Part shown: piece by piece, positions 9,679 to 17,687 of the stretch | Numbering within the stretch: the first letter of the stretch is position 1 | Layout of the letters: each line of letters starts with the position of its first letter | NCBI GenBank assembly: GCA_003599455.1 | Contig: QZKF01000056.1 | Location: 1-64,000, forward strand | Reading direction: 5' to 3' | DNA: 64,000 bases | From: Comamonadaceae bacterium | Lineage (GTDB): Bacteria > Pseudomonadota > Gammaproteobacteria > Burkholderiales > Burkholderiaceae_C | Notes under the pieces: model-generated | The model's database searches: none | Told to the model about the DNA's origin: nothing | Seen by the model: only the letters and a program-made list of their open reading frames with translations | Position numbers and translations under genes: made by a program

Positions 9679-10685
9679 CGCACCGCCCTCACCGGCCGGC
9701 CCTGCGCGGCGCGCGCGGCCACGAAGGCCTCGAAGGCTTCGGCGCTGGTCTTGCGCGGCAGGTAGCCGAAGCGCTCCTTCAGCGCGGTGTTGAGCAGCAC
9801 CGGCCGGTAGCGCAGGAAGTCGAGCTGCTCGGGTCCGTAGCGGCTGATGCCCAGCGCAGACCCCACGCGCAACGCGGTGCGCAGCAGGCCGGCGGGCAGC
9901 ACACGGGGCTTCTTGTGCAGGCGCTCTGCGATCTCGAACAGCGTGAGCGCACCATCGCCCGCGAGGTTGTAGCAGCCCGGCTGGCCCCGGCCGCTGATCG
10001 CGTGCAGGATGGCGCCGGTCACGTCCTCGTCCCAGACGAAGACGAAGGGGCTGTCGCTGCCCTGGATGGCGAGAATGCGCGGCTTCTCGAACAGCGCGGT
10101 GATCTGGTTGTCCACCCGCTCGCCCAGGATGGTGCCGATGCGCAGCACGGTCTGGCGCAGCTCGGGGTCGCTGGCGCGGGTCTTGGCCAGCATTTCCTCG
10201 ACCAGGCGCTTGTGGTGCGCGTAGGCAAACACCTCGTTGCCGCGCAGCGGGTGCGCTTCGGTCAGCCAGGCCGGGTTGTCGGCGTGGTAGCCGTAGGCCG
10301 CGCCGCTGCTGGAGACCACCAGATGGTCCACCCGGTGCGCGAGGCAGGCGCGGATCACGTTGCGCGTGCCACCCACGTCGACCGCGTACTCGAAGGCGCG
10401 GTTCGAGCCCTTGCCCGGCGTGACGATGGAGGCCAGGTGCACCACGGTGTCGATGCCGTGCAGGGCCACGGTGTTGGCCAGCGAGGCCGAGCGCACGTCC
10501 TGCGTCACATAGGTCACGCGCGGCAGGCGGCGCTCGGGCGGCACCTCGCGCACGTCCACCGCCACCAGATGGTGGAGATAGGTGTCCCGGGCCAGCAGCT
10601 CGATCAGGCCGCGCCCGAGGAAGCCGTCGGCGCCCGTGACCAGCACGCGCCGGGCGGCCGGCGCTTTGTCGATCACCGCGCTCAT
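9675..10685 (-). CDS. Extended SDR: NAD(P)-dependent epimerase/dehydrogenase
   Basis: 336-residue extended short-chain dehydrogenase. Rossmann motif VLVTGADGFLGRG near residue 14, the DVR acidic residue for NAD preference, VVHLASIV, catalytic SSSGAAYGYH and Y-A-H-H-K (YxxxK). The family covers sugar epimerases, 3-beta-hydroxysteroid dehydrogenases and related enzymes; substrate unknown. The ATG at 10685 overlaps the BASS transporter stop by 4 nt, which sets the start. Its company (flavin monooxygenase, classical SDR, BASS symporter) suggests oxidation of a hydroxyl on an imported hydrophobic acid, an inference only. Confidence 0.85.
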   Translation of the reverse strand: MSAVIDKAPAARRVLVTGADGFLGRGLIELLARDTYLHHLVAVDVREVPPERRLPRVTYVTQDVRSASLANTVALHGIDTVVHLASIVTPGKGSNRAFEYAVDVGGTRNVIRACLAHRVDHLVVSSSGAAYGYHADNPAWLTEAHPLRGNEVFAYAHHKRLVEEMLAKTRASDPELRQTVLRIGTILGERVDNQITALFEKPRILAIQGSDSPFVFVWDEDVTGAILHAISGRGQPGCYNLAGDGALTLFEIAERLHKKPRVLPAGLLRTALRVGSALGISRYGPEQLDFLRYRPVLLNTALKERFGYLPRKTSAEAFEAFVAARAAQGRPVRAVR

Positions 10686-11617
10686 GAACGCTCTGCGGCA
10701 GGCGTCACCGGCACGCCGCCCTGCAGCGGCCGTTTCGACCACCAGCCCGCCAGGATCAGGCCGGCGATGATGTCCCAGAAGCCCCACACACCGGCCACCA
10801 CGGCCATGCCGCCCAGGCCGCCGAAGAAGCTGAAGATGATGACCAGGCCCAGGCCGGCGTTGCGGATGCCGACCTCGATGGACAGCGCGCGCCGGTCGTA
10901 GTCGGGCAGGCCGGCCATGCGTGCGATGGCGTAGCCGGTGCCGAAGGCCAGCGCGTCGTGGATCACCACCGCCAGCAGCACCAGGCCCACGTAGTCGAGG
11001 AAGTAGCGCCAGTTGCCGGCGATCGCGCCGACGATGAAGGCGATGAGCGCGATGAAGCTCAGGATGCGCAACGGCTTCTTGAAGCGCGCGGTCCAGTTCG
11101 GGAAGCGGTGCGAGCACCACAGGCCGAGCACGAAGGGCACGCCGATGATGAGCAGGATGTGGCCCACCATCTCCAGCGGGTCCAGCGCGATCGTCTTGAG
11201 CAGCGGCGCGGCCGTGGGGTGGATGCCGCCCCAGAACGCGAAGTTCAGCGGCATGGCGACGATGGCGATGGCGTTGGACACCGCCGTCATCGACACGCTG
11301 AGCGCCACGTTGCCGTTGGCGCGGTGGGTCAGGATGTTGCTCACGTTGCCGGGCGGGCAACAGGCCACCAGGATCATGCCCAGCGCGATGCTCGGGCCCG
11401 GCTGCAGCAGCAGCGTGAGCACGAAGGTGATGGCCGGCAGGGCAATGAACTGCGCGGCGATGCCCACCGCGAAGGCCAGCGGCATGCGCGAGACACGGCG
11501 AAAGTCCTCGATGCGGGTGTCCAGCGCGATGCCGAACATGAGGAAGGCGAGCACGCCGTTGAGCACGGCCAGCGAGGCCGGGTTGAAGTTGAGGCGGATC
11601 TCGTCCACGGGCAGCAT
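10682..11617 (-). CDS. Bile acid:sodium symporter (BASS) family transporter
   Basis: Polytopic membrane protein of 311 residues with about nine to ten helices. Family features: LAFLMFGIALD, the crossover region ACCPPGNVSNILTHRANGNVALSVSMTAVSN with the conserved PGG/PPG and the sodium-site residues, and the second inverted-repeat half with EVGIRNAGLGL. These transporters bring organic acids (bile acids, pantoate, other carboxylates) in with sodium. Third gene of the cluster, 34 nt after the flavin monooxygenase. Its genuine substrate is not apparent. Confidence 0.9.
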   Translation of the reverse strand: MLPVDEIRLNFNPASLAVLNGVLAFLMFGIALDTRIEDFRRVSRMPLAFAVGIAAQFIALPAITFVLTLLLQPGPSIALGMILVACCPPGNVSNILTHRANGNVALSVSMTAVSNAIAIVAMPLNFAFWGGIHPTAAPLLKTIALDPLEMVGHILLIIGVPFVLGLWCSHRFPNWTARFKKPLRILSFIALIAFIVGAIAGNWRYFLDYVGLVLLAVVIHDALAFGTGYAIARMAGLPDYDRRALSIEVGIRNAGLGLVIIFSFFGGLGGMAVVAGVWGFWDIIAGLILAGWWSKRPLQGGVPVTPAAERS

Positions 11618-11651
11618 GCGGGTGTCTCCTGTTGGTGTCGGGTCGTGGCGC

Positions 11652-12971
11652 TCAGCCCTGTGCGGCAGCCGCCTGGCGCACCGCGTTGCGGTATGCGTCC
11701 TTGTTCACGTAGTAGGCCATGCGTTCGAGCTGCAGGTATTTGTAGCCGCCCGAGAGGTCTGGCCAGCGTCCTGCCGTCCCGGACTTGACCGCCTGGAGCG
11801 CGGCGGCACTGGCCTTGCCGGCGTCCAGCCCCTTGAAGTAACGCGCCACCAGCTCGGCCTGTTCGTAGCGGCCCTGCCAGCCCAGACCGCTGGCCTCGAC
11901 CATGCCGAGCACGGCCAGGCGGTCGAAGCGCGGCGCGAAGATGTTGAGGTAGAGCCGGGGCGCCATGCCCTGCCAGTTGAGCAGCGCAGGGTCCAGGAAC
12001 GGGTAGTGCAGCTTGTAGCCGGTGGCCGCGAGGATGAGGTCGTACTCGCCGCGGCTGCCGTCCTTGAAGTGCACGGTGTGGCCGTTGAGCCGCGCAATGT
12101 CGGCGCGCACGCCCACGTCGCCATGGCCGATGTGGTACAGGATGAGCGAGTTCACCACCGGGTGCGACTCGTACATCCTGTAGGTCGGTTTCGGAAAGCC
12201 GAAGCGCACCGGGTCGCCGGTGAACCACTTGAGGATGGTGCTGTCGATCTTCTGCTTGAGCCAGGGTGGCAGCGTGATCTTGCCGCCCACGGAATCGGCC
12301 GGTTTGCCGAACACGTACTTGGGCACGAAGTAGTAGCCGCGCCGCACCGAGATGTCCACGCTGCGCGCCTGGTGCACGGCGTCGACGGCGATGTCGCAAC
12401 CCGAGTTGCCCGCGCCGACGATGAGCACGCGCTTGAAGCGGAACAGGTCCGCGTGCTTGTAGGCCGAGGTGTGCAGCAGCTCGCCGGCAAAGCGGCCCTC
12501 GAAGCTCGGCATGTTGGGCTCGGCCAGCGTGCCGTTGGCCACCACCACGCCCTTGTAGTCGGCGGTGGTCTGCTGGCCGTTCGGATCTTCGGTGGTCACG
12601 CGCCACAGCGTGCCGGGGGCATCGCTCACCGGCTCGACCTTCAGCACGCGCGTGCCGAAGCGGTAGTGCTCGCGCAGCTTGAAATGCTCGGCGAACGCGC
12701 TGAAGTAATCGAGCAGCTCGCGGTGGCTCGGGTAATCGGCCACGTGCTCAGCCATGGGGAATTCGCTGAACTCCGTCATGCGCTTGCTGGAGATCAGGTG
12801 CGCCGAGGCGTACACGGTGGAGCGCGGGTTGTGGATGTTCCACAGCCCGCCCACGTCGGTGTGGGCCTCGAAGCCCTGGAAGGGGATGCCGTGCTTCTGC
12901 AGGCAGCGCGCGCCGGCCAGGCCCGAGGGGCCGGCGCCGATGAGGGCAATCTGTTCGGTGGTGTTCGTCAT
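11652..12971 (-). CDS. Flavin-containing monooxygenase
   Basis: 439-residue class B flavoprotein monooxygenase. FAD Rossmann motif ALIGAGPSGLAGARCL at the N terminus, the FMO-type FxGxxxHxxx(Y) signature FAGELLHTSAY, and the NADPH Rossmann motif VLIVGAGNSGCDIA. The Tyr at the end of the signature fits N/S-oxygenating FMOs better than Baeyer-Villiger enzymes, which usually carry W or P. The start ATG overlaps the SDR stop by 4 nt. Substrate unknown; part of the IclR-linked cluster. Confidence 0.9.
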   Translation of the reverse strand: MTNTTEQIALIGAGPSGLAGARCLQKHGIPFQGFEAHTDVGGLWNIHNPRSTVYASAHLISSKRMTEFSEFPMAEHVADYPSHRELLDYFSAFAEHFKLREHYRFGTRVLKVEPVSDAPGTLWRVTTEDPNGQQTTADYKGVVVANGTLAEPNMPSFEGRFAGELLHTSAYKHADLFRFKRVLIVGAGNSGCDIAVDAVHQARSVDISVRRGYYFVPKYVFGKPADSVGGKITLPPWLKQKIDSTILKWFTGDPVRFGFPKPTYRMYESHPVVNSLILYHIGHGDVGVRADIARLNGHTVHFKDGSRGEYDLILAATGYKLHYPFLDPALLNWQGMAPRLYLNIFAPRFDRLAVLGMVEASGLGWQGRYEQAELVARYFKGLDAGKASAAALQAVKSGTAGRWPDLSGGYKYLQLERMAYYVNKDAYRNAVRQAAAAQG

Positions 12972-13786
12972 GGTTTGTGGATGCCGGGAATCTCGGTGGC
13001 GCCGGCCTCGCCGACGCGTGGCTTGCGCGGCTGGCCGAGCAGGATGCGGTCGTGCAGCCGCGCGGGCAGCAGGGTCAGCAGGCGCGAAAGCCAGCCGATG
13101 CGCCGCGGCAGCACGATGTGTTCGGTACCGGCGGCCACGCCCGCGAGCAGGCGGCGCGCGGCCTCGTCGGCCTCGAGCAGGCCAGGCATGGCAAAGCGGT
13201 TGCCGGCGGTGAGCGCGGTGCGCAGGTAGCCCGGGCTGATGGTGTGCACGGACAGGGCCGTGGGGCGCAGTTCGGCGCGCAGGCTTTGCAGGTAGGCGAT
13301 CAGGCCGGCCTTGCTCGCGCAGTACGCCCCATTGCCCGGCATGCCGCGCCAGCCCGCGAGGCTGGCCACGCCCACGAGCGCACCGCGCTGGCCTCGGGCG
13401 CGCATGGGTTCCAGGAAAGGCTGGAAGGTGGTGGCCACGCCCAGCAGGTTGATCTCCAGCATGCGGCGCATCACGGCCAGGTCGCTCGCCTGCGCGGTGT
13501 CGAAGCCGCCGGCCACGCCCGCGTTGGCGATCACCAGGTCGGGTGCGTCGAAGCGGTCCATCCAGTCGGCGGCCATGGCCTGCATCGCGGCGGCGTCGGA
13601 CACATCGGGCTGGTAGACGGCACAGCGCCCGGGCGCGAGCGCGGCCAGCGCGTCGAGCGCGGGGCGCTGCAAACCCACCAGCGCCACACGCGCGCCTCCC
13701 GCGATGAGCTCGCGCGCCAGCGCCTGGCCCAGGCCGCCGCAGGCGCCCGTGACCACGGCGTTGTGAAAACTCCTCGAACGTGTCAA
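12968..13786 (-). CDS. Classical short-chain dehydrogenase/reductase
   Basis: About 272 residues. Cofactor motif TGACGGLG, NAG motif VIANAGVAGG, catalytic Ser (VGVASLAG) and YCASK; a C-terminal extension with a basic amphipathic stretch (RLHDRILLGQPRKPR) may touch the membrane. First gene of the five-gene operon. There is no ATG at the 5' end: a TTG at 13786 lies 9 nt after an AGGAG, while a GTG at 13792 lies only 3 nt after it, so the TTG is preferred though the GTG remains possible. Confidence 0.85.
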   Translation of the reverse strand: MTRSRSFHNAVVTGACGGLGQALARELIAGGARVALVGLQRPALDALAALAPGRCAVYQPDVSDAAAMQAMAADWMDRFDAPDLVIANAGVAGGFDTAQASDLAVMRRMLEINLLGVATTFQPFLEPMRARGQRGALVGVASLAGWRGMPGNGAYCASKAGLIAYLQSLRAELRPTALSVHTISPGYLRTALTAGNRFAMPGLLEADEAARRLLAGVAAGTEHIVLPRRIGWLSRLLTLLPARLHDRILLGQPRKPRVGEAGATEIPGIHKP

Positions 13787-13810
13787 ACCCACCGTCTCCT
13801 CAAGCTTGTG

Positions 13811-13840
13811 TTGTGCCGGCAATGTAGGCGGCACTAGAAT
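13811..13840 (+). promoter_or_regulatory. Candidate sigma-70 promoter of the IclR-family gene
   Basis: TTGTGC (13811-13816), an 18-nt spacer, then TAGAAT (13835-13840), reading toward the regulator gene 42 nt downstream. It overlaps the -10 of the divergent SDR promoter on the other strand, so the two promoters would compete for RNA polymerase. Confidence 0.45.
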
Positions 13841-13863
13841 AAATCTCGAAATATTTGGATCAA
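13836..13863 (-). promoter_or_regulatory. Candidate sigma-70 promoter of the SDR-FMO-BASS operon
   Basis: On the minus strand: TTGATC (13863-13858), 16-nt spacer, TATTCT (13841-13836), followed about 45-50 nt later by the AGGAG and start codon of the SDR gene. The spacer is filled by the IclR-like box at 13846-13859. Confidence 0.55.
13846..13859. promoter_or_regulatory. Candidate IclR-family operator
   Basis: TCGAAATATTTGGA resembles the known IclR box form TGGAAATnATTTCCA and sits exactly between the -35 and -10 of the divergent operon promoter. A longer imperfect inverted repeat, TCTCGAAAT (13844-13852) against ATTTTCCGAGA (13871-13881), covers the interval up to the regulator's start codon. 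The adjacent IclR-type gene is the obvious candidate binder; repression is inferred from position. Confidence 0.5.
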
Positions 13864-13882
13864 TCGTCTCATTTTCCGAGAT

Positions 13883-14656
13883 ATGACCACAGCCACCTCC
13901 GCCGAAAGCGACAGCAGCCCCGGCTTGAGGCTCATGGAATTGCTGGACCTGCTGGCGCGCCAGGACACGCCGCAGGCGCTGCCCGACGTGGTGGCGTTGA
14001 CCGGCTGGCCCAAGCCCACGGCGCACCGCATGTTGACGCAACTGGAGGCCGGTGGCTGGCTGGTGCGCGAGCCCGACGGCCGCCACTTCGCGCTCGCGCC
14101 GCGCCTGCTGCGGCTGTCCGAGGCGGCGCTGAGCAGCAGCACACTGCAGGGCGTGCGCCACGCGGTGCTGCGCCAGCTGGTGAGCGAGGTGGGCGAGAGC
14201 TGCAACCTGACCGCGATGTCGGGCGCCGACGTGGTCTACCTCGACCGGGTGGAGTCGGCGTTTCCGCTGCGGCTGGAACTGCGCCCGGGCACGCGCGTGC
14301 CGGTGCACTGCTCGGCCAGCGGCAAGCTGTTCCTGGCCTGGATGGGTGCGCGCCAGCGCAACGCGCTGCTCGATGGGCTGACCCTCACGCGCTACACCGC
14401 GGGCACGCTGACCGAGCGCGAGGCGCTCGAGGCCGAGCTGGAAACCATCCGCCGCGACGGCCATGCGGTGGATGCCGAGGAGTTCGTCGAAGGCCTGGTG
14501 TGCGTGGCGGTGCCGGTGTTCGCGCCCGGCCAGCGCACCGTGCGCTGTGCCCTCGCGCTGCAGGCGCCCGCGGCGCGCATGGGCCTCGCGCAGGCCCGGC
14601 TGCAACTGCCCCGGCTGCAGGCGGCGGCGCAGGCGCTGGCCCGCACGCTGGGCTGA
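13883..14656 (+). CDS. IclR-family transcriptional regulator
   Basis: 257 residues: winged helix-turn-helix (LLDLLARQDTPQALPDVVALTGWPKPTAHRML split over residues about 18-55) and an effector-binding GAF-like domain with VGESCNLTAMSGADVVYLDRV and the family signature near HCSASGKLFLAW. Divergent from the SDR-led operon, with only about 90 nt between the starts and a matching operator, so it most likely controls that operon. Its ligand is presumably a substrate or product of the cluster's enzymes. Confidence 0.92.
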   Translation: MTTATSAESDSSPGLRLMELLDLLARQDTPQALPDVVALTGWPKPTAHRMLTQLEAGGWLVREPDGRHFALAPRLLRLSEAALSSSTLQGVRHAVLRQLVSEVGESCNLTAMSGADVVYLDRVESAFPLRLELRPGTRVPVHCSASGKLFLAWMGARQRNALLDGLTLTRYTAGTLTEREALEAELETIRRDGHAVDAEEFVEGLVCVAVPVFAPGQRTVRCALALQAPAARMGLAQARLQLPRLQAAAQALARTLG

Positions 14657-14671
14657 ACGCGCCGCGCGACA

Positions 14672-15307
14672 CTAACCGCCGCTGGTGGGAGGCTTCTTCA
14701 GGTAGCGCTCGTCGGACCAGGTGGCCAGCCACTGCGGGACGAAAGCCACGAACACGGCGCAGAGCATGCCGGTGAGGAAGGCATCGCCCCAGGCCATGAG
14801 CCAGCGCGCCACCAGCACCGGTTCCTGCACCGGCTCGCCCGCCAGCAGGCGCAGGCCTTCCATGAGCAAGCCGGACACGAACACCGCCACCGCGGTGCCC
14901 AGGAAGCCGCGTCCGAGCGTGTAGACAAACGGATTCGGCGGCAGCAGGCGCTTGACCAGCGCGCCGATGAGCAGCGCCAGCGCCGCCGGCACCAGGCCCA
15001 GCCACACCCACTGGGAGAGCGCCAGCCACGCACCGGCCTGTCCGACCCACCAGACCACCAGTGCCACCAGCAGGAGCACCAGCACCGCCAGCGGCCATCC
15101 CAGCATCAGCACCAGCAGGCTCGCGCCGGAGAGTTGCACCTGCAGGCCGGCCGGCATTTTCTGCGGCAGCAGCCAGAGCCAGGGCAGCAGGACCAGGCTG
15201 GCCAGCGCCGGCGTCAGCAACGGGCCGCGCAACATGCGCCAGGGGCGAAGCCAGAGCGCCACCGCCACGGAAACGCTGGCGATGGCGATGTCGACGAAGG
15301 GCCACAT
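14672..15307 (-). CDS. Integral membrane protein, possibly CbiM-like ECF permease
   Basis: 211 residues with about six hydrophobic segments and little else. The PNPFVYTLGRGFLGTAVAVFVSGL segment (seen in two parts near residues 125-150) recalls CbiM-type substrate-binding permeases of energy-coupling-factor transporters, but the resemblance is from memory and there is no ATPase or T-component gene nearby. Convergent with the IclR gene (15 nt apart) and 31 nt downstream of the ffh stop on the same strand, although read-through from ffh is possible. Function uncertain. Confidence 0.55.
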   Translation of the reverse strand: MWPFVDIAIASVSVAVALWLRPWRMLRGPLLTPALASLVLLPWLWLLPQKMPAGLQVQLSGASLLVLMLGWPLAVLVLLLVALVVWWVGQAGAWLALSQWVWLGLVPAALALLIGALVKRLLPPNPFVYTLGRGFLGTAVAVFVSGLLMEGLRLLAGEPVQEPVLVARWLMAWGDAFLTGMLCAVFVAFVPQWLATWSDERYLKKPPTSGG

Positions 15308-15338
15308 GCTGTTCGACCAGGGGTGGCCCGCGGCGACT

Positions 15339-16709
15339 TCAGCCCATGCCGGGCAGCTTGGGCATGCCCTTCATGCCACCCATGCGCTTCATCATCTTCA
15401 TCATGCCGCCGCCCTTCATCTTCTTCATCATGTCCTGCATCTGCTCGAACTCCTTGAGCAGGCGGTTCACGTCCTGCACCTGCACGCCGGCGCCCGCGGC
15501 GATGCGGCGCTTGCGCGTGGCCTTGATGATCTCGGGCTTGCGGCGCTCCTTGAGCGTCATGCTGCAGATGATGCCTTCCTTGCGCTGGATGTCCTTCTCC
15601 GCGCGGCCCATGTCGACCTGGCCGGCCTTGGCCGCCATCGCGCTGGGCAGCTTGTCCATCAGGCTGGAGAGGCCGCCCATCTGCTTCATCTGGCGGATCT
15701 GGTCGAGGAAGTCGTTGAGGTCGAAACCCTCGCCGCTCTTGACCTTGGCCGCGAGCTTCTGCGCCGCGGCCATGTCCACGCCGGCGGTGACCTGCTCGAC
15801 CAGCGCGAGGATGTCGCCCATGCCCAGGATGCGACCGGCGTGGCGCTCGGCATCGAACACCTCCAGGCCGTCGATCTTTTCCGACACGCCGGCGAACTTG
15901 ATCGGCGCGCCGGTGATCGCGCGCACCGAGAGCGCCGCGCCACCGCGCGAGTCGCCGTCGAGCTTGGTGAGGATGATGCCGGTCAGCGGCAACGCTTCCT
16001 TGAAAGCCTTGGCGGTGTTGATGGCATCCTGGCCCTGCATGGCGTCGACCACGAACAGCGTCTCCACCGGCTTGAGCACGGCGTGCAGTTCCTGGATCTC
16101 GCGCATCAGCGCCTCGTCGATCGCCAGGCGGCCCGCGGTGTCGACCAGCAGCACGTCGAAGTAGTGCTTGCGCGCGTAGTCGATCGCGGCGCGCGCGATG
16201 TCCACCGGCTTCTGGTCAGGCGTGCTCGGGAACCACTCGGCACCGGCCTGCGCGGTCACGGTCTTGAGCTGCTCGATGGCGGCGGGGCGGTACACGTCGC
16301 CCGAGACCGTGAGCACCTTCTTCTTGCGCTTCTCGATCAGGTGCTTGGCCAGTTTGGCGGTGGTGGTGGTCTTGCCGGCGCCCTGCAGGCCCGCCATGAG
16401 GATCACCGCCGGCGGCTGCGCCGCGAGGTTGATGTCGGCCACGCCGTCGCCCATGGTGAGCGCGAGCTCGCGGTTGACGATGGCCACCAGCGCCTGCCCC
16501 GGTGTGAGCGAACCCACCACCTCCTGGCCCAGCGCCTTCTCTTTCACCCGGGCGATGAAGTCGCGCACCACCGGCAGGGCCACGTCGGCCTCGAGCAGGG
16601 CCATGCGCACCTCGCGCAGCATGTCGGTGACATTGCTCTCGGTGATGCGGGCCTGGCCGCGCATTTCCTTGACGATGCGTGAGAGTCGGTCTGAAAGGGC
16701 TGAAGCCAT
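15339..16709 (-). CDS. ffh: Signal recognition particle protein Ffh
   Basis: 456-residue SRP54 GTPase that binds 4.5S RNA and signal sequences for cotranslational targeting. N-domain, G-domain with P-loop GLQGAGKTTTTAKLA (about residues 104-118), DTAGR, TKLDGD, and GxxxxDG elements, and a C-terminal methionine-rich M-domain ending in MMKKMKGGGMMKMMKRMGG. ATG at 16709. Upstream lies the GC-rich divergent region shared with ccsA; the 4.5S RNA gene itself is not in the window. Confidence 0.97.
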   Translation of the reverse strand: MASALSDRLSRIVKEMRGQARITESNVTDMLREVRMALLEADVALPVVRDFIARVKEKALGQEVVGSLTPGQALVAIVNRELALTMGDGVADINLAAQPPAVILMAGLQGAGKTTTTAKLAKHLIEKRKKKVLTVSGDVYRPAAIEQLKTVTAQAGAEWFPSTPDQKPVDIARAAIDYARKHYFDVLLVDTAGRLAIDEALMREIQELHAVLKPVETLFVVDAMQGQDAINTAKAFKEALPLTGIILTKLDGDSRGGAALSVRAITGAPIKFAGVSEKIDGLEVFDAERHAGRILGMGDILALVEQVTAGVDMAAAQKLAAKVKSGEGFDLNDFLDQIRQMKQMGGLSSLMDKLPSAMAAKAGQVDMGRAEKDIQRKEGIICSMTLKERRKPEIIKATRKRRIAAGAGVQVQDVNRLLKEFEQMQDMMKKMKGGGMMKMMKRMGGMKGMPKLPGMG

Positions 16710-16824
16710 GCTGCGCTCGGGTAGGGGGAGAAGGGCGGGGGCCCGCGTCGGACAGGCCGTCGGACGGGCAGGTGGGCCGGCGGGCCGGCGCGGTCGGATC
16801 GGACAAGGCCGTTAAACTGTGCGG
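16710..16824. other. Divergent intergenic region ffh/ccsA
   Basis: Very GC-rich gap holding four short GTCGGA-like direct repeats (16747, 16759, 16793 and, shortened, 16799) and a TAAACT hexamer at 16813-16818 that ends 6 nt before an ATG opening a 16-codon leader frame. I see no consensus promoter for ffh. Confidence 0.4.
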
Positions 16825-16875
16825 ATGATTTTAGCTGCGCCCTTCCCTCACACGCTTGGCGCCTCGCCCCGGTGA
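16825..16875 (+). CDS. Putative 16-residue leader peptide coupled to ccsA
   Basis: ATG at 16825 opens 16 codons (MILAAPFPHTLGASPR) ending in a TGA that overlaps the ATG of the cytochrome-biogenesis gene (TGATG). The ccsA start has no Shine-Dalgarno sequence, so translation re-initiation from this small frame is an attractive explanation. A -10-like TAAACT ends 6 nt before its ATG, which would make the transcript leaderless. It could also be chance; no homolog is known to me. Confidence 0.35.
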   Translation: MILAAPFPHTLGASPR

Positions 16876-17687
16876 TGAGCCTGCTGCCCGCGCTCGCCAC
16901 CAACCTGCCCGCGGCCGTGCTGTCGGGCATGGCGGCGCTGGCGTATGCCGTGCTGGCCTGGGCCCATCCCCGCATGTCGGTGCCGCAAAGCCGTGGCCTG
17001 CTCGCCCTGGCCTGGTTGCTGCACCTGGTGGTGCTGCTGCTCAGCCTGTTCGAGCAGCCGGCCCGCTTCGGCTTCGCGCCCGCCCTGTCGGTCACGGCGT
17101 GGCTGGTGCTCACCGTGTACCTGGTCGAGAGCCGCCTGTACCCGCAGCTGCGCGCGCGCTGGACGCTGGCCGTGCTCGGCACGGTGGTCGTGCTGCTGGC
17201 GCTGGTGTTTCCGGGCACCCCCTACCCGGCCTTGCGCTCCGCCCTGATGCCCCTGCATTGGGCGCTGGGCATCGCGTCGTACGGTTTGATCGCGGCGGCC
17301 GTGGCGCACGCCTGGCTGATGCAGCGCGCCGAGAAGGCCATGCGGCTGGGCACCTCGACCGGGAACGCCATGCCACTGCTCACGCTGGAGCGCCTCACCT
17401 TCCGCTTCGTGGCGGCCGGCTTCGCGCTGCTCAGCGCCACGCTGCTCGCCGGCTGGTATTTCTCCGAAACCCTCAACCACCGCTGGGTGTGGGACCACAA
17501 GACCACGTTCTCGGTGCTGTCCTGGCTCACCATGGGCGTGCTGCTGTGGGGCCGCTGGCGCCTGGGCTGGCGCGGCCGCGTGGCCGTGCGCACGCTCTAC
17601 CTCGGCGCGGGCTTCCTGCTGCTGGGCTATGTCGGCTCGCGCTTTGTGCTCGAAGTCCTGCTGCAACGCGCGCAGATTCCCACATGA
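16875..17687 (+). CDS. CcsA/YpjD-like cytochrome c assembly membrane protein
   Basis: About 270 residues with eight or so membrane helices. Matches the CcsA/HemX/YpjD group by size and by the conserved helix pairs MPLHWALGIASYGLIAAAVAHAWLM and the late motif WDHKTTFSVLSWLTMGVLLWGRW, where the conserved His residues (LHW, DHK) resemble haem-ligand positions. These proteins act in haem handling or cytochrome c maturation; YpjD-type relatives next to ffh are of uncertain role. The ATG at 16875 (a GTG lies one codon earlier) overlaps the leader-frame stop; the end overlaps the PP0621-type gene by 4 nt. Confidence 0.82.
   Translation: MSLLPALATNLPAAVLSGMAALAYAVLAWAHPRMSVPQSRGLLALAWLLHLVVLLLSLFEQPARFGFAPALSVTAWLVLTVYLVESRLYPQLRARWTLAVLGTVVVLLALVFPGTPYPALRSALMPLHWALGIASYGLIAAAVAHAWLMQRAEKAMRLGTSTGNAMPLLTLERLTFRFVAAGFALLSATLLAGWYFSETLNHRWVWDHKTTFSVLSWLTMGVLLWGRWRLGWRGRVAVRTLYLGAGFLLLGYVGSRFVLEVLLQRAQIPT

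Noticed and set aside
16747-16803. Four GTCGGA-like direct repeats upstream of ffh
   Set aside because: Short, irregularly spaced and in a region of extreme G+C, so chance is a sufficient explanation.
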